Shown here one piece after another: positions 8,601-15,202 of a DNA stretch of 58,324 nucleotides. A program made the position numbers and the translations under genes. Every line of letters starts with the position of its first letter. Positions within the stretch are counted from its first letter, which is position 1. A model generated the notes under the pieces. It worked only from the letters and a program-made list of their open reading frames with translations. It made no database searches and was not told the DNA's origin. This DNA comes from Candidatus Eisenbergiella merdigallinarum (GTDB taxonomy: Bacteria > Bacillota > Clostridia > Lachnospirales > Lachnospiraceae): assembly GCA_019119355.1 (NCBI GenBank), contig DWXE01000007.1, forward strand, positions 1-58,324, in the 5' to 3' direction.

Positions 8601-9840
8601 TTATCACGCAAAACGGTATCAGCGGGCGAAAAGGACGACGGTTTTGAGCCTGCGGCAGGAAGCGGTGACGCGCCCGGCTTCCCGCTACGCGGCCCTGATG
8701 GCGCGCATGGCGGCTTCGGGAGGGGGCGGGAAAGAACGGCTGAGGGATGTCCTGAAGCGGAGCGTCAATCTGTCCCTGCCCGCATCCTGGTGGGAAGGGA
8801 TCGTGTTTCCTGCCAGAGTGAACGGTTATCAGCCCGCCTGGCTGGACGCGGTTTTGGCGGAGGGGGACTTTTCCTGGCGGATTACGCCGCAGGGGGAGAT
8901 CCGGTTCGCGAGCGCAGAAGCGACGGACTGGGACGCGGACGCCGCCTGGCAGGAGGAAGGGCTGGGGCGTTGCGAAAACGACCGGGAGAAGCGCGTGTAC
9001 GGGGAGCTGCTCCGCAGGGGCGCCAGCTTTTTGAAACCCCTGTCGGCCTGCCTGGACGGGGAATCCGCCCAGGAAACCCTGCTGTCGCTGGCCCAAAAGG
9101 GGCTGGTCTGCGCGGACAGCTTCGTTCCGGTGCGCCAGTGGCTGGATCGGGAAAAGCTGGCGAAAGCTCCCGCCCGGCAGCGGGTGAGCGCCCGGGTGAT
9201 GGCGATGTCTGCGGGCCGCTGGGATGCGGTCCGCCCGGCGAAGGGGATTTCGCCGGAAGAATGGCTGGAAGAGCTGCTCTCAACACGGTTGATTTTGTGC
9301 CGGGAAACGTTCCGGAAATTCGGGCAGAATCCGGCAGAGGGACGGGATTTTTCCTGGCCGGACGCCCTGCGGATCCTGGGCGTCTGGGAATACGCCGGAA
9401 AGGTGAGGCGGGGTTACTTCGTGGAGGGGCTGTCGGGGGCCCAGTACATCCGCGAAGAGGATTACGGAGCCGTGATGCAGGCGCTGGCCGCTCCGGATCC
9501 CGGAATCTGCTGGCTCAACGCCGCCGATCCTGCCCAGGTCTGGGGAAAATGTCTGCCCCATGGGGAAGGGCGATCCTTTGCGAATCTTTCCACCACGGCG
9601 GTGGCCTTAAAGGAAGGCCGTCCGGCCGCCCTCCTGGAGCGGAAGGGCAGCACCCTGCGGGTTCTGGAGGAAGAACATCTGGACGAAGCGCTGAACCGGC
9701 TGGCCGCGGACTTCAGGGAGAAACGGATCTTCTCCGCCCAAAAGAGGCTGGTGGTCAAAGAGTATCCGTCCTTCGCGGCGGACGCTTTTAAAAAGGCGGG
9801 TTTTCAAAAGGAGATGCAGGACTGGGCGCTGTATCGGTAA
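5626..9840 (+). CDS. lhr: Lhr-type superfamily 2 giant helicase
   Basis: ATP-dependent 3'-5' nucleic-acid helicase of the Lhr family, linked to DNA repair. It has 1404 aa, close to the long Lhr form. Walker A is APTGTGKT at residues 45-52 and the Walker B/DEAH-type box is DELH at 173-176. The second RecA domain contains the very Lhr-like stretch ATSSMELGIDVGEVDEVIQ followed by SAMQRLGRAGH. A winged-helix and beta-barrel module and the long Lhr C-terminal extension fill the remaining ~900 residues. The ATG at 5626 follows a GGAGGT ribosome-binding site. It is monocistronic here, with no adjacent nuclease or phosphoesterase partner of the sort often found beside lhr. Confidence 0.9.
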   Translation: MSDDALHIFSPRTAEWFAETFGEPTAVQKEAWPAIAAGGPVLVSAPTGTGKTLSAFLVFLDRFQTMAKRGELEEKLYLIYVSPLKSLAADIRENLERPLQGILPRREGSGRSPAEEPAISVGVRTGDTGQRERQRMIRRPPHILITTPESLYLMLTSRSGQKMLGTAQAVILDELHALIDSKRGAHLLLSLARLDALCGRNLQRIGLSATIRPLSLAAEWLSPERAAIVAPPMEKKVEIRVRGCIPSAGGRKNPLWEELARMVYERCQGKRSVIAFLEGRRYAEKLAWFVNQLGGPDFARVHHGSLSREQRQETETALREGRLRLLCATSSMELGIDVGEVDEVIQVGCPATVSSAMQRLGRAGHNPGRVSVMDLYPRTAPEGILCGMTAVLACRGGVEEACPPRRCLDVLAQHLVSMAASCESAPAYRVDDVMKLLGRAWPFADVEPEAVKRVLSMLAGGYEHRQEIPARPRVIYDPVREAVYGDAYSRMLAVAAGGTIPDRGMFAARTPEGVKVGELDEEFVYESRIGDRFLLGAFGWKIIGQDRDTVFVEQDTAQGARLPFWKGETRGRGLKTSLAFGRMMGQLGRAGENGRKQLLIGMGLDDAAADSAAELIRRQLRATGAMPDDKTVVAEHFRDHTGKWQVMFHAPFGRRVLAPLCLLAQYTLRERFGINAGGVEEDGGFLLYGYGEERLPEGILMSIDPDVAPDALRTLLLQTPLFGMTFRYNAARALMLGMKQNHRQPLWSQRLKGAQLLDRAVREADHPLVEETVRECLEDQWDLEGLSWFFSSLHAGLIAVRETETEVPSPLSLPLQWQTEAAEMYSYSPVTQGVRQAVSEGLKELSEGKGREGGGGVRPSREALQKEQERRRLPEDSLQLYALLQMEGDLRAGDLEVPALWLKELAESGRAIYREPGLWIAAEQAQEYETALAEKETGESVRALSRILRRMLYYRGPKRADQMEERYGISPQRVRAALESLGKTLVEEDGLYYHAKRYQRAKRTTVLSLRQEAVTRPASRYAALMARMAASGGGGKERLRDVLKRSVNLSLPASWWEGIVFPARVNGYQPAWLDAVLAEGDFSWRITPQGEIRFASAEATDWDADAAWQEEGLGRCENDREKRVYGELLRRGASFLKPLSACLDGESAQETLLSLAQKGLVCADSFVPVRQWLDREKLAKAPARQRVSARVMAMSAGRWDAVRPAKGISPEEWLEELLSTRLILCRETFRKFGQNPAEGRDFSWPDALRILGVWEYAGKVRRGYFVEGLSGAQYIREEDYGAVMQALAAPDPGICWLNAADPAQVWGKCLPHGEGRSFANLSTTAVALKEGRPAALLERKGSTLRVLEEEHLDEALNRLAADFREKRIFSAQKRLVVKEYPSFAADAFKKAGFQKEMQDWALYR

Positions 9841-9913
9841 AACCCATAAAATGGATGGAAAAGCCTTCCCGATGTGCTATACTGAAAAAAGGACACAATA
9901 CAGGAGGAAGACC

Positions 9914-10876
9914 ATGAATCGAATTCTGGAAGAAATCGGCAGGATCGGCATTGTGCCGGTCATCGCGCTGGAGGACGCGGCGGACGCGCCCGCGCTGGCG
10001 AAGGCGCTGGAGGACGGGGGGATCCCCTGCGCGGAAGTCACCTTTCGAACCGGAGCGGCGAAAGAGGCCATCCGCGCCATGACGGAGACCCATCCCGGCC
10101 TGCTGGTGGGGGCGGGCACGGTGCTGACTGCGAAACAGGCGCAGGAGGCGGTGGAGGCGGGAGCAAAATTCATCGTCAGCCCGGGGCTGAATCCGAAGGT
10201 GGTGCGCGCCTGCGAAGCTCTCGGTGTCCCGGCCGTTCCCGGTTGTTGCAGTCCGTCCGACGTGGAAGCGGCCATGGAACTGGGGCTGGATACGGTGAAA
10301 TTTTTCCCCGCGGAAGCTGTGGGCGGCCTTCCCATGATCAGGGCCATGTCCGCTCCCTTCGCCGGGATGAAATTTTTGCCCACGGGCGGGATCAACGAAA
10401 AGAACCTGAACGCATACCTGGAATTTCCCGGGGTCATCGCCTGCGGGGGGAGCTGGATGGTGTCGAAGGATCTGCTGGCTGCCAGGGACTGGGAACGGGT
10501 TTCGCAGCTGTGCAGGGACGCCGTCCGGACCATGCTGGGATTTTCCCTGGCCCATGTGGGGATTAACGCGGAAAACGAAACGGAAGCGAAAAACACAGCC
10601 GCCCTGTTGGGCAGCGCGTTCGGATTTCCCGTCCGGGAAGGGGGAAAATCCGTTTTCGCCGGCACGGCGGTGGAAGTGATGAAGTCCCCTTATCTGGGGA
10701 AACACGGCCATATCGGCATCGGGACGCATTCTGTAGAGCGGGCGGTCTGGTACATGAAACGGTCCGGAATCGCCTTTCTGGAGGAGAGCGCGGCGTATGA
10801 CGCGCAGGGACGGCTGAAGTCCATCTATTTGAAGGAAGAATTCGCGGGCTTTGCCGTGCATCTGGTTCGGAAGTAG
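9914..10876 (+). CDS. eda: KDPG/KHG aldolase fused to a VOC-like domain
   Basis: The first ~213 residues are 2-dehydro-3-deoxy-6-phosphogluconate aldolase, which cleaves KDPG to pyruvate and glyceraldehyde 3-phosphate. Expected catalytic residues are Glu41 in EVTFRTG and the Schiff-base Lys129 in VKFFPAEA. Residues ~214-320 form an extra domain (AHVGIN ... GHIGIGTHSVERAVWYMK) resembling a vicinal-oxygen-chelate/glyoxalase half. The protein has 320 aa against ~210 for plain aldolase. The ATG at 9914 follows AGGAGG. A TATACT at 9878-9883 could be its -10, but the -35 is weak. Its product pathway links directly to the kinase gene that follows 12 nt later. Confidence 0.9.
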   Translation: MNRILEEIGRIGIVPVIALEDAADAPALAKALEDGGIPCAEVTFRTGAAKEAIRAMTETHPGLLVGAGTVLTAKQAQEAVEAGAKFIVSPGLNPKVVRACEALGVPAVPGCCSPSDVEAAMELGLDTVKFFPAEAVGGLPMIRAMSAPFAGMKFLPTGGINEKNLNAYLEFPGVIACGGSWMVSKDLLAARDWERVSQLCRDAVRTMLGFSLAHVGINAENETEAKNTAALLGSAFGFPVREGGKSVFAGTAVEVMKSPYLGKHGHIGIGTHSVERAVWYMKRSGIAFLEESAAYDAQGRLKSIYLKEEFAGFAVHLVRK

Positions 10877-10888
10877 GAGGGAATGGGA

Positions 10889-11914
10889 ATGGCAAAAAGA
10901 GTAGTGACGTTCGGAGAGATCATGCTGCGGCTGGCGCCGGAAGGGTATTACCGGTTCGTGCAGGCGGACCGGTACGGGGCCACCTACGGGGGAGGGGAGG
11001 CCAATGTGGCGGTTTCCCTGGCGAATTTCGGACTGGATTCGGCTTTTGTCACCAGGCTGCCGGAGCATGAAATCGGACAGGCCGGTGTCAACGCCCTGCG
11101 CCGGTACGGCGTGGATACGAAGGGGATCGTCAGAGGGGGAGGGCGCGTGGGAATCTATTTCCTGGAAAAAGGCGCTTCCCAGCGCCCGTCCAAAGTGATC
11201 TACGACCGGGCGGGCTCCGCCATTTCCACCGCGCAGCCGGAGGACTTCGACTGGGACCGCATCCTGGAGGGAGCGGACTGGTTTCACTTTACCGGGATCA
11301 CCCCGGCCCTGGGCGGGAAACTGCCGCAGATCTGCCTGGAAGCCTGCAAAAAGGCCCGGGACAGGGGAATCCCCGTGAGCTGCGACCTGAATTACCGCAA
11401 AAAGCTCTGGAGCAGGGAGGAAGCGGGCCGGACCATGGGACGGCTGTGCGAATACGTGGACGTGTGCATCGCCAACGAGGAGGACGCGGCGGACGTATTC
11501 GGCATCCGGGCGGCGGACACGGACGTGACGGGCGGGAAACTGAGCCGGGATGGGTATCGCCAGGTGGCCGTGCAGCTGGCGGAGCGCTTCGGATTTCAGA
11601 AAGTGGCCATCACTCTGCGCCAGTCCCTTTCCGCCAGCGACAACAACTGGGCGGGGATGCTCTGGGACGGATCGGAATGCCTGTTTTCCAAAACCTATCC
11701 CGTCCGGATCGTGGATCGGGTGGGGGGCGGAGACGCCTTCGGCGCGGGCCTGATTTACGGGTGCCTGGAGGGAATGGAGCCGGCGAGGATCCTGGAATTC
11801 GCCGTGGCCGCCGGCTGCCTGAAACACTCCGTGGAAGGGGATTTCAATCAGGTTTCCGCGGCGGAGGTATGGGCCCTGGCGGGCGGAGACGGCTCCGGCA
11901 GGGTCCAGCGCTAG
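10889..11914 (+). CDS. kdgK: 2-dehydro-3-deoxygluconokinase (PfkB family)
   Basis: Sugar kinase that phosphorylates 2-keto-3-deoxygluconate to KDPG, the substrate of the preceding aldolase. It has 341 aa of the PfkB/ribokinase fold: the N-terminal substrate region is VVTFGEIMLRL ... GGGEANVAVSLANFG, and the C-terminal catalytic motif is DRVGGGDAFGAGL, with the Asp of GGGD as base. An ATG at 10883 lies only 2 nt from the AGGAGG sequence, so the ATG at 10889 (8 nt spacing, MAKRVVTFGE) is preferred. Pairing with the aldolase points to hexuronate/KDG catabolism. Specificity among PfkB sugars is inferred from that pairing and from overall similarity. Confidence 0.88.
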   Translation: MAKRVVTFGEIMLRLAPEGYYRFVQADRYGATYGGGEANVAVSLANFGLDSAFVTRLPEHEIGQAGVNALRRYGVDTKGIVRGGGRVGIYFLEKGASQRPSKVIYDRAGSAISTAQPEDFDWDRILEGADWFHFTGITPALGGKLPQICLEACKKARDRGIPVSCDLNYRKKLWSREEAGRTMGRLCEYVDVCIANEEDAADVFGIRAADTDVTGGKLSRDGYRQVAVQLAERFGFQKVAITLRQSLSASDNNWAGMLWDGSECLFSKTYPVRIVDRVGGGDAFGAGLIYGCLEGMEPARILEFAVAAGCLKHSVEGDFNQVSAAEVWALAGGDGSGRVQR

Positions 11915-11927
11915 GCCCAAAGCAGCG

Positions 11928-11963
11928 TCCGGCGCCAGGCCCGGCTTTGTGCCAGGCGCCGGA
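11928..11963. repeat. GC-rich hairpin after kdgK
   Basis: TCCGGCGCC (11928-11936) and GGCGCCGGA (11955-11963) form a perfect 9-bp inverted repeat 14 nt after the kdgK stop. There is no T run, so it may be a pause or mRNA-stability structure rather than a terminator. Confidence 0.5.
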
Positions 11964-11984
11964 GGATGCAAAAGGGCGGGTGCC

Positions 11985-12009
11985 GATTTGCGCCGGAGCG
12001 TCGCAAATC
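11985..12009. repeat. 25-bp palindromic element, copy 1
   Basis: Arms GATTTGCG and CGCAAATC enclose a 9-nt centre; including flanking CC/GG the stem is 10 bp. It matches 21 of 25 positions of a second element at 15151-15175. Both copies lie between genes of one orientation. Confidence 0.55.
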
Positions 12010-12083
12010 GGGCCGGCGGCGGGGAAGAGATTTCATTCGGGATTTTTCGCCGCCGCCCTTTACGTTCCGGAACGGAGGTCAGG

Positions 12084-13463
12084 ATGCAGGAGGAGAGAAT
12101 CCGGGAACTGGTACGAAAGCAAAGGGCGTTTTTCGCCGGGGGAAGGACGTATGATTTCGGCCTGCGCAAAGAGGCGCTTTGCAGGCTGCGGGAGTCGATC
12201 CGAAAGCGGGAGGACCGGATTTGCCGGGCCCTGCGGGCGGATCTGGGGAAAACGGAGGCTGAAAGCTATCTGTGCGAGGTGGGAATGGCCTTAAAGGAGA
12301 TCGGGGAGCAGCTGCGGCATCTGGAAACATGGGGAAAGCCGCGCCGGGTGCCTTCCGGCCTGGCCTGCTTTCCGGCGAAAAGCCGCATCGTGCCCCAGCC
12401 CTACGGAACGGTGCTGATCATGGCGCCCTGGAATTATCCCTTCCTGCTCACCATGCAGCCGCTGGCCGGCGCGCTGGCGGCCGGAAACTGCTGCGTCGTC
12501 AAGCCGTCGGCCTATTCGCCGCACACCTCTGCCGTCATCGCGGAGATTTTGCGGGAGTGCTTTCCGGAGAAATACGCGGCGGCGGTGACGGGAGGCAGGG
12601 AGGAAAACAGGCTGCTGCTGGAGGAACGATTCGACTATATTTTCTTTACGGGCAGCGTATCCGTGGGGAAATTCGTGATGGAAAAGGCCGCCGCGCACCT
12701 GACGCCCGTGACGCTGGAGCTGGGCGGAAAGAGCCCCTGCGCGGTGGACAGGACGGCGGATCTTTCCCTGGCGGCCAGGCGCATCGCGTTCGGGAAGTTT
12801 TTAAACTGCGGCCAGACCTGCGTGGCGCCGGATTACGTGCTGATCGAAGAATGCGTGCGGGAAAAATTTTTAACGGAGCTCCGGCGCTGGATCCGGAAGA
12901 TGTACGGGGAAAATCCCCTGGACAACCCCGCCTGGGGAAACATCGTCAATCCCAGGCATTTTGCGCGCCTCTGCGGGCTGCTGGATCCGGAAAAGACCGT
13001 CTGCGGGGGCGGTGTCCGGGAAGAAACGCTGCAGATCGCGCCCACGGTCCTGTCGGGAGTCGCCTGGGAGGATCCCGTCATGCGGGAGGAAATCTTCGGC
13101 CCCATTCTTCCGGTCCTTTCGGTGCGGAATATGGCGGAAGCCATGGAACAGATCGCCGCGCATCCGCACCCTCTGGCCAGCTATGTGTTCACCCGGGATC
13201 CGGATGTGGAGCGCCGCTTTGTGCGCTATGTTCAGAGCGGAGGCTGCTGCGTCAACGATACGGTCCTGCACCTGGCCTCCGCGGGTCTTCCCTTCGGGGG
13301 CGTGGGGGACAGCGGAATGGGATCTTACCACGGCAAAAAGAGCTTCGAGACCTTCAGCCATGAGAAGGGCGTGCTCAAAAGGGGGAAATGGCCGGACGTG
13401 CCCGTTCGCTACCAGCCCTACGGCAGGGGGAAGCTGGCGGCGATGAAACTGCTGCTGCGGTGA
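12084..13463 (+). CDS. Aldehyde dehydrogenase (class 3-like)
   Basis: NAD(P)-dependent oxidation of an aldehyde to a carboxylate. It has 459 aa, typical of short class-3/fatty-aldehyde dehydrogenases. The oxyanion asparagine is Asn117 in PWNYP, the general base is Glu212 in LELGGKSP and the nucleophile is Cys246 in NCGQTCVAPD. The C-terminal motif GVGDSGMGSYHGKKSF is characteristic of this subgroup. The ATG at 12084 follows CGGAGGTC; an upstream in-frame extension has no support. It sits 169 nt after kdgK, separated by two inverted repeats, so it may be expressed apart from the kdg genes. The substrate is unknown. Confidence 0.9.
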   Translation: MQEERIRELVRKQRAFFAGGRTYDFGLRKEALCRLRESIRKREDRICRALRADLGKTEAESYLCEVGMALKEIGEQLRHLETWGKPRRVPSGLACFPAKSRIVPQPYGTVLIMAPWNYPFLLTMQPLAGALAAGNCCVVKPSAYSPHTSAVIAEILRECFPEKYAAAVTGGREENRLLLEERFDYIFFTGSVSVGKFVMEKAAAHLTPVTLELGGKSPCAVDRTADLSLAARRIAFGKFLNCGQTCVAPDYVLIEECVREKFLTELRRWIRKMYGENPLDNPAWGNIVNPRHFARLCGLLDPEKTVCGGGVREETLQIAPTVLSGVAWEDPVMREEIFGPILPVLSVRNMAEAMEQIAAHPHPLASYVFTRDPDVERRFVRYVQSGGCCVNDTVLHLASAGLPFGGVGDSGMGSYHGKKSFETFSHEKGVLKRGKWPDVPVRYQPYGRGKLAAMKLLLR

Positions 13464-13491
13464 GAAAGCGGTGAGAAAAGCCCGTTTTCCC

Positions 13492-13521
13492 TTGACCATC
13501 CCCTGCCTTTTGGGGTAAACT
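13492..13521 (+). promoter_or_regulatory. Promoter of the hyd maturation operon
   Basis: TTGACC at 13492-13497, an 18-nt spacer and TAAACT at 13516-13521. Transcription would start near 13528, giving a ~240-nt leader. A CCCC...GGGG inverted repeat lies in the spacer. Confidence 0.5.
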
Positions 13522-13527
13522 GGATAC

Positions 13528-13735
13528 AGATCTTCGCCGTGAACAGACGGACTTTCGCACCCGTGCGGACGCGTCCCGACTTTGCGGCAAAGTCCAAAAA
13601 AGAACCGGCCCTTTGTGATGCAAAGGCCGCTGACCGGAAGGGATATCCGAAGGGAAGAAACCGCGCCTGAAAAAGGCTTATTTTGCGTGCTCATGCGCCC
13701 GGAAGAATCCGTCGGAAACTTCCGGGCGCATTTTT
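13528..13735 (+). promoter_or_regulatory. Structured leader (riboswitch-like) of the hyd operon
   Basis: Between the promoter and the first gene lie several hairpins: CGCAC/GTGCG near 13556-13567, GACTTTG-CGG-CAAAGTC near 13578-13594, GGCC(C)TTTG/CAAAGGCC near 13609-13629, and GCCTGAAAAAGGC near 13666-13678. A terminator comes last. The stretch CCGAAGGGAAGAAACCGC followed by the GCC-TGAAAAA-GGC hairpin recalls what I remember of the molybdenum-cofactor (Moco) RNA 3' part, but I cannot confirm class membership. The existence of a regulated leader is better supported than its ligand. Confidence 0.45.
13693..13735 (+). terminator. Terminator/attenuator within the hyd leader
   Basis: ATGCGCCCGGAAG (13693-13705) and CTTCCGGGCGCAT (13719-13731) form a perfect 13-bp stem followed by TTTTT. 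It lies only 35 nt before the first start codon of the operon, so readthrough must be controlled for expression. Confidence 0.9.
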
Positions 13736-13769
13736 ATACGGCAGGGAAATTTGGAAGGAGGGATCTGTT

Positions 13770-14054
13770 GTGGCAGAATCGGAAAACAGAATCGCGGTGA
13801 TCGGTATGATCATCGAAGACCGGCGGCAGGCGGAGAAGGTAAACGCGCTGCTGCATCAGTACGGGCCTTATATCATCGGCCGCATGGGGCTTCCCTATGA
13901 AAAGAAGCAGGTGAATATCATCAGCGTGGTGCTGGACGCGCCCATGGACGCGATCAGCGCCCTGTCCGGAAAGCTGGGCCGTCTCCCGGGCGTCAGCGCC
14001 AGGGCGATCTATTCCAAAGCGGAACGGGACAAACAGGGAGGACAGGGGGATTGA
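13770..14054 (+). CDS. TM1266-like iron-only hydrogenase system regulator
   Basis: Small protein (94 aa) of the family annotated as putative [FeFe]-hydrogenase system regulator, an ACT/NikR-C-like ligand-binding fold. The recognisable core is RIAVIGMIIEDRRQAEKVN followed by PYIIGRMGLPY and a VVLDAPMDAISALSGKLG helix. The frame extends upstream through the terminator, but GTG at 13770 lies 7 nt after AAGGAGGG and gives the expected length. It is translationally coupled to hydE (4-nt overlap). Members are almost always next to hydE/F/G, as here. Its ligand and molecular role are not established. Confidence 0.85.
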   Translation: MAESENRIAVIGMIIEDRRQAEKVNALLHQYGPYIIGRMGLPYEKKQVNIISVVLDAPMDAISALSGKLGRLPGVSARAIYSKAERDKQGGQGD

Positions 14055-15112
14055 ACCGGGAAAAGGAGAGCTGCGTAAAGGCCCTGGAAGAAGGAAAACG
14101 CCTGACCCGCAGCCAGTGGAAAACCCTGGTCAGCGATCCGGACGGGGAGGACGCCGAAATCCTGGCCCAGAAGGCACGCAGGATCCGGGAGGAGCGCTAC
14201 GGCAGGGCGGTCTTTATCCGGGGGCTGATCGAATTCACCGACTATTGCCGCAACGACTGCTATTACTGCGGCATCCGCAAAAGCAACGGGCGGGCCGCCC
14301 GCTACCGGCTGACGCGGGAGGAAATCCTGGAATGCTGCAGGCAGGGGTACGCCCTGGGATTTCGCACCTTCGTCCTCCAGGGCGGGGAGGATCCCTTTTT
14401 TACGGACGAAAGGATGGCGGAGCTGATCTCGGCCATCAAAGGGGAGTTCAGGGACTGCGCCCTGACCCTTTCCATCGGGGAGCGGGAGGAGGAGAGCTAT
14501 CGGGCTTTCCGGAAGGCGGGAGCGGACCGCTACCTGCTGCGCCATGAGACGGCGGATCCGGAGCATTACCGGCTCCTGCATCCGGCGGGGATGTCCCTGG
14601 AGCGCCGGATGGGCTGTCTGCGCTGCCTGAAAGAGCTGGGGTTTCAGACCGGCGCCGGATTCATGGTGGGATCCCCGGGGCAGACGCCGGATACCCTGGC
14701 CGCGGATCTGGAATTTTTGCAGGAACTCAGGCCGGAAATGGTGGGGATCGGGCCGTTTTTGCCCCACCGGGATACGCCCTTTTGCGGCCGGCCGGGCGGA
14801 AGCGTGGAGCTGACGCTCTATCTGCTCAGCCTGGTGCGCATCCTTTTGCCGGACGCGCTGCTGCCGGCCACCACGGCCCTGGGGACCGCGGCGGCGGACG
14901 GCAGGGAAGCCGGAATCCTGGCCGGGGCCAACGTGGTGATGCCAAACCTCTCTCCGGCCGGAGCGAGGGAAAAATATCAGCTCTACGACGGAAAGCTCTG
15001 CACGGGAAACGAAGCCGCAGAAAACCTGGAGGCGCTGCGCCGCTCCATGGAAGCCATCGGCTATCGGGTGGTTGTGGACCGGGGGGATTACCGGGGGATG
15101 ATCGGGGGATGA
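14051..15112 (+). CDS. hydE: [FeFe]-hydrogenase maturase HydE
   Basis: Radical SAM enzyme acting in H-cluster assembly, where it processes the Fe(CO)2(CN)cysteine synthon made by HydG on the way to the dithiomethylamine-bridged diiron site. It has 353 aa. The radical-SAM cluster motif is Cys66-x3-Cys70-x2-Cys73 (CRNDCYYCGIRKSN), embedded in the HydE/BioB-like context FTDYCRNDCYYC. It starts at TTG 14051, overlapping the preceding stop, with GGAGG 9 nt upstream; no in-frame ATG gives a full-length alternative. An ordinary maturase with nothing missing. Confidence 0.95.
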   Translation: MNREKESCVKALEEGKRLTRSQWKTLVSDPDGEDAEILAQKARRIREERYGRAVFIRGLIEFTDYCRNDCYYCGIRKSNGRAARYRLTREEILECCRQGYALGFRTFVLQGGEDPFFTDERMAELISAIKGEFRDCALTLSIGEREEESYRAFRKAGADRYLLRHETADPEHYRLLHPAGMSLERRMGCLRCLKELGFQTGAGFMVGSPGQTPDTLAADLEFLQELRPEMVGIGPFLPHRDTPFCGRPGGSVELTLYLLSLVRILLPDALLPATTALGTAAADGREAGILAGANVVMPNLSPAGAREKYQLYDGKLCTGNEAAENLEALRRSMEAIGYRVVVDRGDYRGMIGG

Positions 15113-15150
15113 TCGGGGAGAAACGGACGGACTGATCCCCTTTCGGAGCG

Positions 15151-15175
15151 GATTTGTGCAGAAGCGCCGCAAATC
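15151..15175. repeat. 25-bp palindromic element, copy 2
   Basis: GATTTG and CAAATC arms with a GC-rich centre, in the 90-nt gap between hydE and hydG. It differs from the copy at 11985-12009 at four positions, and one of these keeps pairing as a G-T wobble. Confidence 0.55.
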
Positions 15176-15202
15176 TGCAGGGTGAGGAGAATGGAGGTAA
15201 AA

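Noticed and set aside
9788..12169. 793-codon open frame on the minus strand opposite eda, kdgK and the dehydrogenase
   Set aside because: It is the antisense shadow of three well-identified genes, produced by GC-rich third positions; no ribosome-binding site and no recognisable protein motif.
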